Assembly: GCF_047663525.1 (NCBI RefSeq)
Contig: NC_092589.1
Location: forward strand, 29,695,001-29,759,000
Direction: 5' to 3'
From: Anas platyrhynchos
Taxonomy: Eukaryota; Chordata; Aves; Anseriformes; Anatidae
Length of the DNA: 64,000 nucleotides
The notes under the pieces were generated by a model. That model saw only the letters and a program-made list of their open reading frames with translations, was not told the DNA's origin and searched no databases. Position 1 is the first letter of the stretch, and each line of letters begins with the position of its first letter. The position numbers were made by a program, and so were the translations under genes. Below are positions 26,341-41,300 of this stretch, one piece after another.

Positions 26341-29300
26341 TTGAGGTGAAGCTACTGTGGCTGCTGAGCTCCCGCTCCCAGTAGCGATTTTTGGAAGTGG
26401 GAATGCTGGCTGTGAGTACGTAGCTTTTCAGCTTTAGCTGGGCGGAATAAATATCCCAGTAAATACTGGGTGGGGGGATGTAAGCTAAAATATTTTAAGA
26501 TATAAACGCAAATCAGCTAAGTTTTTGGGTCGTATCCCCCCCCCAAGCACGTCCCAAAAGCCTAATCGCTCTGAGGTTCCGTAGATGTAAATCATGTCTC
26601 ACATACAGTGCTATTTCCAGGAACCTTATTTGAACAAAGTGACTATAAATGCTGCTGTGTGATGAAACCTTGTAACAATACCAAGGCGTTCAGATAGGCG
26701 TGTTGTGCTCCAAATAAAGTATCCTGCACTGATTTTTAGTTTTTTTCCTTAACATATAATATTTTCAGTATCAGTAGCTCTTCTACCGTAATGTGAATTT
26801 CACATTTTTACTTATAATTTTCACTTATATTACCATACCTTTTAAGAAAGGAAATGAATAAAAATGGTGGCCGTGATTCAAGTCCAGCTTTGGAGCCTGG
26901 GTCACACTTGCATGTGTTTTTGCCATCTCTTTGGAAAACTGAGTTTTAGATGGGAAAAAAAAAAAATATGAATCTTTATCTATTCAGAAATAAAACAACA
27001 CTAGTTAGTCTGGACTAGGCTTTATCTATGAGATTTTTATTAAATGTCTGGCTGGAGATGAGAGAGTTGATAGTTCACAAATTGATTCAAATCTTTAATT
27101 CTTACATCTGTTGATTAGAAGAATTGTAGATTTTCATACACCTCTGCTACCTGCCTTTAAAGATAGTGGAAATCCCTTGGAGTTCTGAGAGTAATATAGT
27201 TCAGTTAAAATAAATTGGCAGGCAGGAAAAAAAAGTTATAATTGTAGAAAGTCATGGAATGATTGAACATAACTAAATGTATTTAATTAAAAATACATAT
27301 TTTTCCATGTGCTGTGATCACTGATCTTGGATTGGCACTTTAACAGTAGTGTGAAAATCCCTTTCGTGCTTTAAATTTCATCTGAATTGAGTTATTATAT
27401 AGCTACAAGCCTATTCACCTTTGTTTTTTAAAAAATCATTATTATTTTTGGGTTTGTTTTGTAGCTCTAAATCCAGCTTTTTCCATGCTTGTATTCTCAG
27501 AATAAATGCTCCTGTGTCCCATTTCTTCCCCTCCCTTCCCCCTTAGTGATAGAAAGGCTGCTGTTGCTGTTTTAAACTCTGTCCTTGAAAGAAACGTGAA
27601 AAACCTTTTCACTGATCTTCGTAGTTTGTAATGCACTTACTGCTTATAGCTGCTATTGACTTTAGTTACTGATGAAATGATCTTGTACAGATTTTTTCTG
27701 TCCATAGCACGTATCCACCATCTGAGCAAGAAGCAGATAGTTCCATGAAGAGAGGTTTCATACCTTGTCGCTTCTCCACTCCACAAAAGTTCATTTACTG
27801 TGCCTTTCAAAAGACTTCAGGGAAAGACAACGTGCTGTGTTCATCTGCTGACTATTTCCCTGCCCATTGCTAAAACTGAAAAGATGATCCATGTTGAAAC
27901 TTGCAAACTTTGGTAGTGTGCATCCTACTGTAGCAAAATTGAATTGAATGCTGCTTGAGTTCTTATGGTATTTTCCACAATAGCAGCAGTCTGTCCGGTT
28001 TTGAGCTGGGAGATGAAGCATGAATTTCTTAAAGCATTTGCGTGTTCTTATCCTTCATGCGGTGCTAGGGAAATATGTTTCCAATTAAAATCTTTGAAAA
28101 ATAAAGTTTATTTTTCTTCTCTTACTCTTGTTGTTGATACAGTTATGTAGCTTTCTGTATGAAACTTGTTGATATGCTGCTCTCATTTGGAATTAAACCA
28201 ATTTTGGTATTTGATGGATGCACCATACCTTCTAAAAAGGAAGTGGAAAAGGCGCGACGAGAGTAAGTATTGATTTGCGAGTAAAGTAGCATGTTTAACA
28301 TTACCGTTCATTTTCATAGATGGAGAAACTTCAGACTTGTTAGGTAGTAATCTTTGGTAAACTTTTCTGCAATATAGCGTTACTTCACTTAATTTACATT
28401 TAAAATCATACAAGCCTCTTCTTAGAGGTTTTATTCCAAAAATAGAAATGCACTTCATAAATGAAAGCACTTTTATAGAGGAAGGAAGCAAATCTCTGAG
28501 CATTACTTCCTGTAATGTGTTAAAAGCTTTCAGTTGAATCCACTCTTATGATCTCTCTGGTCAAAAATATTTATTCCTGATACAATTTTACCTAAAATCG
28601 ATACCATCTTCCTCATTGTCTACAAATCATCAGATAAACTGGTTTCCAATTTGGATTCAGGATTGTCCGTATATATCTGGACATCTCACTGAAGCTGTGA
28701 GAATTTTACTTATCAGTTCTTCTGGGCATATGTTTCCTTCAGTGTGGAGCAAACAATTTCCAGTGTTTGAAACAAAATAAACAATGCCTTCCCTCCTCCA
28801 AACCAGTGAGTATCTGACATACTCCCAAGATTTTTTTATTGCATCCCAAGTATGGGTGCAACTCTTCCTATTCATTGCTGGTCTGAGTTGTCACTGTTTT
28901 CTCACTATGTATTTCAACGTGCCAATCTAAGCATTTTTTGTGATACAGTGACTTGCAGTTACTCTTCAAATGTTACACAGTAGAATAGACTAGGGAAGTG
29001 CTCAGCTGTGAAACAATTTTTCCCCATTTCCCAACAGTAACTCTTTAGTCCTCTATAATAACTGTTCTTCTAAGTGAAAATAATCAGATGTTGGTGGATA
29101 TTTTTATTTATCTTTCAGGAAGCGTCAAGCTGGTCTTCTGAAGGGGAAGCAGTTGTTGCGGGAAGGGAAACTTTCAGAAGCTAGGGAATGTTTTGCACGC
29201 AGTGTAAATGTTACTCATGCTATGGCTCATGAAGTCATTAAAGTAAGTTGCTGATGCTGCTGCAATCAACAGTTGAAAAAAAATCCAATTAGTAGGATGT

Positions 29301-32300
29301 CTTACTCTGCTATGTATGGCTACACCACTACTTCATCTCCATAGGCAAGAAAGATATTCCCCACACCTCCTGTCTCTTGGTCTGTAACTGTACTGCATAC
29401 ACTGAGTTATGCTAGGTGTAGTTAAATTTAACTTTGCTTTAGGTTTATCATGCCCAGTTTTGTAAATAGTAGTGACTTGTCAATTAAAATACAACTCTTC
29501 TTAAAGCCATAAACCGACTTTAATAGCATCTAGAATTTTCTTTCTGCCATGAAAGATATGAGACTCCTTAAACACCCACCTCAGGATAGTTCCTGAAACT
29601 AGGCTATGGATAAGTTTTTGGCTGCTTAAAAGCCTTTTCAGTCACTCTTTGTTACACTTCTACTGCAGTCATCGAATCTTTATCAAAATATTACGCTTGT
29701 TTACTGCTGTTCTCTTTGTCCAAACTATAATGTGTATGAGTTTGAAGCTTGCAGCTGTGGTCAGTATGGGCAGTGTTACAGACAAATGCAGGAAAGGCTG
29801 TTTTTGTAGATCAGTCTGTATAGGTCTGAACTCCTTGAAACTTGAATTTTAAATGTGGAAAATTGGGCTTTAATTGGTGAAGGACATAAGGAGTGATTAG
29901 AAAATAAAAATCAGTGTTTCAGTTCTTTTGTTTCCAGGTATATAAGGTGATTGCTGAAAATTGCTGTTAAATGCTTGTATGTTTCCTATTTATGTACAGG
30001 CTGCACGAACCCATGGAGTTGATTGTATTGTGGCTCCTTATGAAGCTGATGCTCAGTTGGCTTATCTTAATAAGGCTGGCTTGGTTCAAGCCATAATTAC
30101 AGAAGATTCTGATCTTTTAGCTTTTGGATGTAAAAAGGTAAGGAAGAAAACTTTAAGAGCCCTTATCTCTCACTGATATGTTAAAAGCAGAGTTCAAAGT
30201 TACTAAATATGTTTGACTTTACTCCGTTACAATATTTCAGGGAAACTGAAGAGATAAGAATAGCACCCACCTCTGTTATTTCCATCAAGTGCGACAAACT
30301 AGCATATGTACAAATGGAACAATGATCTTATACAGGTGAAAATCATTGTTTTCCACTTCCTCTTAATTTCCAGGTGTTCTTGAAAATTGACAAGTTTGGA
30401 AATGGACTAGAGATAGATCAAGCTCGATTAGGAAACTGCAAGCAGCTTGGAAACGTTTTCACAGAAGAGAAATTCCGCTACATGTGTATTCTTTCTGGTT
30501 GTGACTACCTGCCATCAATCCATGGAATTGGTTTAGTTAAAGCATGCAAGTTGCTAAAACTTGCTAACAATCCAGATATTATAAAGGTAATCTTGCTTTA
30601 GCACTCTGTGTTGGGTATTGTGTTTAGCATTCTGTGTTGGGGAGTTTGTATCCGTGTTTCTGGTGTTAACACGGAATTGAAAACGTGCGGTTCTTGGCAT
30701 TCTCTGTTTTGAGAAGAACATGGCCTTCCAGTACCTAAAGTACCCTCTTATTTCTCTGGAGGAGGGATAGGACAGTGAATTTTATTTTATTGACTTCTTG
30801 TGTTTACTTATCTGTATCTTGACACAGACATTTTTTCCATAATGTCTTTCTATTATATCAAAAATAGTATAGTGCAAAATAAGATTTTTTTTTTTCCTTC
30901 AATGTATGTAATGAAAGCAATTCTAATATTAAGAATCACAGATGCTAAGAGTGGGAATAACTCCTGTGTAGACAGTAATGGAGAATAGTTTGAGCTATTA
31001 AGAAAAGTACTTTACATGCCTGTCCTGGAGGCAGGTAAATCTAATCCAAAAATTACTTACTATGCAGTCTAACTTTCTGCATTATCATCTTAAGTTACAT
31101 GTATGCTTCAGTGTTTTTTCTCTTGCATGTTTTTATGTTCTAAAATGTTTTGTAATGTAGAACATACATCCAAGTAACTGTGGAAGTAGAAAAGAAACTG
31201 AAATCTTCCCATTCCAATAATTTTGTTTAAGCTAATGTACTTTTGCTTTTTTGTGAGCACAATGGCAGTATTTCACTTGAAAAGCTTTTCACCTAGTACA
31301 TTGTTACATGACTCCTTACTGCTATTTCCCAGCAGTGTTTCTGGAAAGTCAAAAGATGCAAGGTAGTCCAACAGTGCCCATCAGAACTGGTATCTCTTAC
31401 TAAGATTAGTAAATGGCCTGTATTTAGAATACATGACCCAATACAACTGTTTCTTTCATCTGGGGAGAATAAAAGATTCTTGTCTCTGGCAGTATGACAG
31501 AATTGATCTTCAAAACAATATAATCTGCCTTTTATGGAATAGAAAAATGCAGTAGTCAGTGAATTATTAGGAACTTACTGTAGGTGTGGTTCAGTAACAA
31601 TGTATAGGAGGGACTACTGAATAAATCTGTATTTTTATGGCCAGTAACAGGAAAAATGTGACTAATTCATCTTTTTCGTACGCTAAAAGCATCCACATAC
31701 TGCTTTCAGTTTCTGGTAATATAAATTACAAAATTGGTTATCCATTAATTTTAACAAATATACCTTAAGGAGACACTTTGCATTCTTATTCAGATTTCAT
31801 ATTTATTTCTTGGACCAGAGGACTTTATTACTTGGGTTGTGTTATTTCTGTGACTGTTTTGCCACTTTAAGTTGTTTATATTGTACAAGACTTCCCCCTT
31901 ACCCCTCTTCTCATCCCCTATCTAGTTTAAGTTTTTTTTTTTTTGGCTACAGAACACATCATACATTTAAGGGCAAGCAAAGATATCTAGTAATTACCTT
32001 TTTGTGGATGTTGAGTTTCTCGAGGACTGTATTTGTCTTCATATAATGCTTCTATTATGTGCTAAAACTGAAATTCTCTTTAAGACTCTGAAGGTCTTGG
32101 AATAATGTTTTTAAAGATACGTTTGGAATTGTATTTGTTTAAATGCAGCAGTTAAGCAGATTTGTTTTTTGTTTTTTGGACAGGTTATTAAGAAAATGGG
32201 GCATTACTTGAAGATGAATATAACCGTATCAGAAGAATACATACAGGGCTTTACACGTGCCAATAATACATTCCTTTATCAGTTAGTTTTTGATCCTGTC

Positions 32301-35300
32301 AACAGAAAATTAGTTCCTCTGAATGCGTATGCTGATGATATTGATCCAGAAACACTAATTTATGCAGGACGGTATCCTTTCTGTAATGAAATAGTGGGGG
32401 CAAAATAGGTGGGAACGGTTGTGGTGTCTTACATTTTCTTCCATTGTGCCTCTGCTATTGGGTAAAGCCTGCATGCAGTCTTATAAAGGTTGTTTTTCTT
32501 TCTCTTTTGCTCCGGTCTATTTTTTTTTTTTAAACATAGTAATTAATTGAATATTAAGAAATGACCTATCATTTCAAGTTGAAGCTGTCTCTCTTAAGAT
32601 GTAGACCACAATTTCTTAAACACAGGTTATGTTTCAGTGGTTTAAATTCTTCATGACTGTTTTTAGTTTGTGCCTGTGTTGTATGTTACCTCTGCCACTC
32701 TAATTCTTGCTGTAAGCGCCTAATCTATGCGTTCACTGTTCGACTAGATAGTGAAATGCTACTTGCTTTGTAGGAAGACTACTTGTGTCAGAAATGTCCT
32801 CATGGAAAATGAAGAAAGAAGACCATTTAAGTAACTACTAGTTTTGTATGTTTTTCAAGCTGATTAATCTCTGGTGTTTCCAGAGGCTAAGAAGAAAGAT
32901 GGCAACTTTTCAGTTAATGATTGAAGGCTTTCCTTTCAACTTTACAGGTTTGCCAAGCACTACAGATCTATTATGATTGCTGTTGCATCAGATTAAGTAG
33001 GCTAGTAGTAATAACGCTATCAAAATTGAAAGCAGCTGTTCTGACTTTAATGCTACACTTCTTGAAATTTATTGTGATGCTCAGATATTTTCCTTTAATG
33101 CAATGGGGACAGACACTTTGGTGATACTACTGCTTTTCAAATTGCCATCGGCAATATTGATATTGATACAATGGAACGCATCAATAACTATAACCCTGAT
33201 ACTGCACAGGTAAAACCTTTGTTCTAAAGCTATATACTAAGATAATGACATGAGTTTGAAAGTAAACGTTCATGGAAAAATACATCTGAATGTTACCTGC
33301 AACTGACTTGGCAGCTACAGATATTCTGTTATGACAGAAATTGTATTTTTCAACAAACGTACTAAGTATGATTCAAAGAACAATCCAACATAAAAGTTTC
33401 ACTCTTTTAATTTCAGATTATTAGTAGCATACTCATATTTGCAGATGCAGAAGTCTTTGAAGTGACACCTAGCCTACAAACCTTTTCAGCATCTTCAAAA
33501 ACCTCTTAATAGTAATTACTGAAAACAGTTAACAACAGCAGTTACTGTTGACTTTACAACAAGTTGTAAAATAGACATCTGAAGAGACCACAAGGTAATG
33601 CCAGATGCTGATGCATTCTGGCAGTTTTGCAATCTCTCGAAAAATGAACTGTTCGTATGCCACCTGAAAACTGAAATTTATATTTTTAATAGTTATAACC
33701 AGTAAAATCTCTTAGTATATCATCTAAAAGATGCTGAAAAATGTAAATAAAAGGGCGTGGCCTTAACAGCCATTGTTTTTCGAGTGATTGCTGTTCTGAT
33801 AACACATGCTTTTTAATTATTTTCTGACTCTATTCCTTTGTTTTAATTGTTAGTTCTTGGGTCACTCTGCTTATTTTGACAATGGCAAATTTTGCCATCA
33901 TGTTCTTATCCTAGTTTTGTGTAGTTCTTCATTTTGCTTTAAAGTCTCTGCAGTTTGTGAAAAAAGTAGGCAGATAAATATTTCTGACCTAAATGGCACT
34001 TGAACACCTTAAATATCTAGGAAAGTAAGTGGTCAAGAGAAATGATTTGGTTACGTGCAGAATAATCCTGAATGGATTCTTGTCATGTAATACTTTATTC
34101 TCATCTAAGATGAGAAAGTTTAAGTAAATAATTGTGCAGCCTAGACTGCACCTTTGCACAATTAAGTGATTTCTAAACCTCCTTAATGTACATATTAGTA
34201 AACAAAGTTAGTAAACAACAGTTTACTAACTAAACTACTAACTACTAAAGTAGTTAGTAAACAACAATAGGAACAATAAAATACCTTGAGATCTTCTTTG
34301 AATAACTGCCTACATCTTTCTATTCTTACCTTAAAAATAATAGTAATAAAAAAATCCAGGGCATGGGAAACTGTTAATGGAGAACTTTGAAGTATGTGAG
34401 ACTTGGGATTTTTGTTTAATCTTCTGTCTTGACTGTGTTCATTTACAGTAGAAGACTTAATCTCGATTAAATTAGCTAAATGTTTGTATTGGGGCATCCA
34501 GAGAAGATGACCATAAATCAGGTGACCAGTGGCTTACAAAATTCTTAGATCTCATTCTCTGTAAGAGTAAATTCATACTCTTTAAGGCATTTGACTTTGT
34601 TTTACTTTCAGACAGTTTCAGTAAATCCTTAATCCTGTTTATAGAAGTAACTAATTGAAAAAGAAAAATCTCAAAGTGATTAGGGGTGCATATTTCTTTT
34701 AAGTATATATTATCACGAGGATAGTATTTTCCCAAATTATTCTTTTAGAATAGAGGTAAACCTCTAACTTTGAGAAGAACAGTAAGTCACTTGTGCCATA
34801 TAGGAATAAAGAATTCATGGCAGCACAGATGGGAAAAAAATGTAAGAAATGTGGGAACAAAGAGAAAATGTTTGTGTAGAGTAGCCATGTCAGCAATGGT
34901 TGTACAAATGTCAAAATGCCCTTAAACGCCAAATCAGGAAGTCTTACTTAGAAGGCAAATTTATAAGCCTATTTCTGACTTACAATTTTTTTTGTAGCCT
35001 ATGCAGCAGAGAAGTCGTGACTGGAATGACAGACATGCTAATCATATAAATAGCATTTGGAGCAGAGACTACAAGCTTGACCCTAGTACAGATACTGTTC
35101 TTCATACAACTCATTTACCTGAGAAATCAACAACCAAAGGCACTGAGAAGAAAATCAGTATCAAAGGGTTAAAATTTCCAAGCAAAGAGCTCTTAACGAA
35201 AAGACGAAGAAGTGGTATGTTTTTATTTAATAAATAATAGAATGTAGTAGAGAAGAAAGGATTCTATAGGTATATTCTATATCTCCTATAGAATAGGAGG

Positions 35301-38300
35301 TATAAAACTTTTAACTTCTGTTGTTTGTGTTCTGTTTTTAACGATCTGCAAGACTGAAAAAAATAATATAAAAGCCTAAGTAACAATCCAGTTTGGCAGC
35401 AAACTTTCTGTAGCAGTTTATTTTTGCACTGACTTGTTATACAATTTTGTCCTTAACTGCAATTATTTTTAATACAATTTGCTCAATTTTTTTAGCTATT
35501 TTGGGTTTAATTTATATCTTTTAATAGTATGCAAAGAAATGAAAATGGTTATCTTTCATAGAGATGAGATTTAGCTGCATAGAAAACTTAGTTTTCTGTA
35601 CTCTTCTAACACTGTGCTGCCTAGTTCCTTTGCCTTGGTACCCTTTGCTCCAGTTTTCTGAAGTTGTAGATCTGTGCTATCTTGTCTTTTGTATACAAAA
35701 GACAAGTTATATGGACACCTAAATTATGGGCTGAAATACTCTGTTGGCTATTTATAGAAAGAGCTCTCTGCTTCCATTGTACTTCACTTGATAGGTTAAC
35801 TATTTTCTTTTTCTTTTTTCTTTTCTTCTTTCTCTTAAGTATTTTCTCGTCTGCATCCTTCTTTCTGATGTTACTAGGGTTTCTTCTTTTCCTTTGTTAC
35901 TCCTGGTACTTTTCTATTCCATTGTTTATCAAAATTAACTGGTTCAATAGCCACATACTTTTAGCTCAGTATTCTTAAAGGAAACTTAAAGTTGAATTAT
36001 AATGTGCACTCTTCTTAATCTCAGCTGTTATGCCTTTGCTCCATCTACCTTTTTAAAAGTTACTTTAAGCCTAAAAAGTTACTTTAAGCCTATATACTAG
36101 AAAACAACTGTGTTTAAAGATTTCTGAACTGTATTGTCAAGAATAGGGCTGTGAGGTTAAATAATGTGATGTTCAGTCTTTTCATAACTATTTAATTCTA
36201 GAACAAGCTTCTACAGTGATTCTTAAATTGTCTTTAGATTTGGAAGAACTCTCAGATGGAGATCTGTTGAACCAGTATTCATTTTCAAAAGCAAAAAAAT
36301 TCAAGGGAAATGATGAAAATGCTCAGCCACAAAATAATGTCTCTGCAATACAAAGCAGTGATTCTTCAGGGAATTCCGCCACAAAAGAAAACTCTAACTC
36401 ACTGCCCAGAGTTAGAAATACATTTGCTTCCTTTCTGCAAAGGAAAAACAAGCAGAGGGATGCTGTAGTTGTTCCAGGAACAAGAAGCAGGTATGCTTGC
36501 ATCATGTATTTCAATAAGTATCAAGATACTATTTGATATCCTGGTTGTTGAAATAACTTGAGTACTGAAAAAGAGAAAAACAGTACTTCATTTGTTTTTT
36601 GCACCTGTAGCCTTGAGCTGAGATGGAGAACTCCTTGTGCTAGACATGAAGTATGTGAGATATATAAGTAAAGATATCATAAATAGTTACATAATGTCAA
36701 CTTTTTTACTGTAGTAATGAAGGCTATGAAGCGATTCAATACAGTCTAATTTCTGGATATCAGTTAGCTAGGAATTGGCAGTACTATTACGGGTCATGTG
36801 ATAACTATATTTTTTTTAATAAGAAGAAATGCTGCCTCTTTGTGCCACATAATCAAGCAGCTACTTGTGTATTGACATATTTACATTGGTTTTTTGTTTG
36901 TTTCAAAGCCATACCTGGTCATACTGTCTGACAACTCTTTTTACCCATTCCCATTCAGATAATGCTCCTTATTTCTGCACCAGCACTTTGAGAAGAGGAA
37001 CTTTGTGTTTCTCTGGTTTTTGGTTGGTTGTGTTTGACTACAACTACTTGAATCGTTTTTACAAATGATTATCACAATTCTGTCTTACTGTGATTTGTAC
37101 CATAAATAATCTAAAGATTTCAATGTTTCAAAGATGTCTAACTTGGTAAAATAATCTTATATTGACATTTTCTAACTTGCACCCTCCTGAGCTCAGAAAC
37201 TTGTTACATTGCATCAAAGATTAAGAATTGTCAGTGGTGGTAGCTTTTTCTCCAAATAAATGCTCAGGTTTTTTTATTGTTTGTTTTTTTTTTAAAAAAA
37301 AAAAAAAGCCCTTCAAAGCTGCTGCCATAGAATGAGAACAAATTCGGGATTCCTCAATAAGAAGCAGTGTAGCTTCATCACTACTTAGCTTTATAACGAC
37401 TAATAAATATACCCTTAAATTTGTAGGATTCCTAAGTCTTTCAGGTGAAGGACTTACTAGTTGGTATCTTTAGTCAATGAACGATGCATTTACAGATGTT
37501 TTTTCTAGTGAAACATAAATTGACAGAATGACTTTACTGTTGTCTTTTAAGTGTTGTCAGGAAGGACTAGAAGATTAAGACCATAGTTACTTGCCCATGG
37601 TCAAAACAATCTTGTCTGCAAGTGCAATTCAAAAATCCAATGGATGTATAGAAGTAACTGTTGGATTTTTAGAGACGAAATACTCCTTTTGCAGTGACTT
37701 CCTTCTTTGTTGCCTTCACCTGTATTATATTTAACTTTTTTTTTTCCTCCTTAGGTTTTTCTGCAATGAAGCAGATGAGCTTGATTGTAGAGCAAAGGAT
37801 GACAGTGATCAAATTCAAGATGTTGAGGGGGATTGCAAGAAACTGGAGGCAAAACCCGTAGCTGAAGATGCTTCTCTGCTTTTAGGAATTGAAAAAACAA
37901 GGACTACCTCATTGCTTCCTGGGGAAACACAGAGAAGTTGCTTCCGGTGGTTCAGTAGCCTTGGAAATAATTCAGGAAATCCTGTTGTATCTCATATTGT
38001 ATCTTCACAGCATTTTGACCAACAGAAAAGCAACTGTGTGGCATCTCAGGCAGATGACATTAATGGAGTACAAGCAGAGAGTGGGGTGGTGTGTGAATCT
38101 GATGAAGAATCCTCCCCCTTAACAGAACTGAACTGTTCCTTGCAGTCTCAAGGGTCTTGTGAGCCATCAGAATGTAACTTGGAGTCTCCAAAGACGCCAC
38201 AATCATGTAACAACAATTCAGAAACAGAAGTAAGAAAACACAACTTCTTAGCATTTGCTTTTACTTTTCATTAAGAAAGAAATTAGGCTGTGAAGTTCTC

Positions 38301-41300
38301 TTTAATTGATACTCTGCAGATTATGTAACTCCTGGTCACACAACTCTTCAGCGTTTTATTATACTCGCATAGTATAGATTGACTTACTAGCTTAAATCAA
38401 GTCTGTTCTTCACATTTGTATTTAGTCTCTCCATTGTGTAACATTGCAGTGGTTGGCATGCTTGTATTCTGTTTTTGTAATTGTTGAAGTCCTCTCAGCT
38501 TGTGTGTCAGCATAGTGTTTCTTACTAAAAATATGCTCAGGGTTTTGTATAAGTTCTTAGAATTGCTGAAAACATGCATTATAGTTTATAGATGTGTGGA
38601 TATAAAAACATACACAATGTAAAAAGGTGTTTTAAAGTCAAATGACTCTCTTTTTTGAAGGAATTTGGCTCTACTTCAAAATTGGCTGATAATCGAGGTA
38701 CTCAGAGGCCTCCAGTAACTTCTGCTGTTCAAACTGACAGAAAGAATATGGTAGCAAAGATCAAGGTAAGAATTCCTTTAATTTTACCATTTATTTTCAA
38801 TGTTCAGTAGAAGTAGTCTCTTTCTAGATCTTTCACTAAAAATTCTAGAATGAATATTTAACAATGTTTGCCTGTTAGCAGAAGAAAATTGCTTTTTTAC
38901 TCATCTGTATCAGAGCTGAGATGAAATATAACCAGGCCCCCTGTGACTAATGTGGTTGCAACTTTGGGGGGTTTTAAACACTTCAGCATAAATTAAGTAG
39001 CCAAGATAAAGAGAAAGTCTTAATAGTTTTCCTCTGATATGCTAAATATTTAAGTTTTATGATGCAAATTGCAGTCATGTTCAGATAGACATAAGATAAT
39101 CCTATCTGACTATATGGATGAATCTACTGGTTCAGCAGTCTCCTGTTCTTTGGCTAAAAAAAGCATGCTTAAATTTAAAAAACTAGAAAGGTTTTAAGGA
39201 AGCATCCTTGTTTAGTTGTTTTAGTTATAGCCATTGTTTAACACTTGACTTTCCTTTCACATTGAGTCTATACTTTCCTTCACAGTCAATACTTTAGTTA
39301 CATTTCCTGTTGGGCACCCTTAACGTTATTTCTCTGGGGTTGCTTAAATGCCTAACAATGAATTTGTGTTCCGTCTTCACGGCATTTGTAAGAGCTTTAC
39401 CTATCTATCTAGATTACAAAACGTCTAAAACCTTAATATGTGAGAGTGTTCTAGTTCCTTAGACGTTGTCTTAGAATTGGCCAAAAGATTCTTAAATCAA
39501 AAGAAGACACATCTTTTTAAATATACCCCTACTAGCTTCTTTGTCATAGATTAAAAATCACAAGCTTTTTGCAAAAGTACTGTTTTATGCAATAGTGGCA
39601 CCTTGTGGTTACTTTATTAATTGGTGTTAAGTTGTGACTTATATGTTTATATTCTCCATTCTGAAACACCTATTTATAAAACTGATGCTTTTTCATTAGA
39701 ATAACATTTTGCCTGCTTCTCTTCAGCAAGACTAAGCAATGAAATAAAATCATCCTGAGACTGGAAGTTGTATGACTTTGCTTTTAATGTGTTTAATCTG
39801 TTTTGCTTAAATAGTCATTTCTTGCATTAAAGGTATATTAAGAGAAGGAACATATTAAATATTGGGCGATACATGGTATGAAGGTACCTAAGTAATGTAC
39901 ATATAATCTAAGCATATTTTCAGGATGCTTGGAGCTCTTCAGGCAATATAAATCAGCTGAAAATCCATCATGACAGTAAGGTTATTTTAAACCAGGCCTC
40001 TTGGCCATGCATTCTCTCTGCTACCTTTATATGCTAGCAATAATACTTAATCAGCTGGATTGGAAAAGTTACCTGACTGAAATGTCATTTGATAACAACA
40101 ACCAAACGGTTAATTGTGGAACTTCGGCTCGCCCGTACTCACAAGCTCTTGTGAGTTGTAGCACCACTGAGACCACTGGAACAAGTAGTCAGAATTGAAG
40201 GCATGGGATGGAGATGAGGAGCACCACTTCTGCCTCACTTTCGCTTTTGTTTTAGTAGTGTAAAACAAGGAAAATCTTCACTGGTACTACGTACACAAGA
40301 AAGTAATGAAGGAAATAGTGAGTTCTGGATTTAGCAAAGAAGTGGATGATCACTTAAAACATAGATCACCAAAATCAGAATTATTTAAATAACATAGCTG
40401 ACCTGTAGTGAAATCTAATAATTGAAGGAGGTGATATGGGGAAGCTGTCAGCTTTTGCTCTGTTCCAATCTAGAATGTGAAATGCCAAGCCTCTCAATTC
40501 TAACGTTAAAGCTAACAAACTTTTCTCTAATCAATGCCTATAAAATAATGAGTTCTCTAGGACCTTGTAGTCATTTCTGTGAAACATTCCAGCCATGTTT
40601 TTTACTGCTCATTATTGCCCCATAAGTTATTGTGACCTCAACAAAGAGGCTAATATTGACAAAAAGAAAACAATCTAATATGTTTTAAAGTTTTTTAATG
40701 GGTACTGAACATGCAGCTCTGCCTCCTTTGGGTTTGATTAATTTAACTTACAGGCCTGTGCTTCAGAACCATAGAAAGAAATTAAGTATTATGGGAGAGT
40801 GTACACATTTTGTGAAATAGCTGGGGTGATAAACAGCAAAAAATTGTTAAGCATGGTTCTTAGGATCTATTTCTATTCTTTCCAGTACTCTCCTAACTTC
40901 TTAGTATGCATTTTAAATATATTTCAAATTCTGTTTGGAATTCCAAGATCTGTATAGTTTATTCAGGTAAAAATAATGTCACTTCAATTAACAGACAACT
41001 GTATAGAAAGTGTGTGGTGAGAGGATGGGACAAAATGCAATGTGATTTTGGAAAGAACTGACATATGGGATCTTTGAAGATTTCTAACGTCTGTATTAAA
41101 AATAAAATAAAAGTTGGTTAATAGCTTCCCCTCATACAAGCATTTACATTTTCTGACAGAAGCACCTGAGGTAGGCAGAGCTGTGCTTATCTTCTTTAGA
41201 TGGTCCAGCAAAAGAGATATTGATTAATTTAGAGCAAAATGTTTCATTCTTAATGTCCAAATGGGAAAATTATTGGTGTTAGTTAAAATGTATGTGTCCT

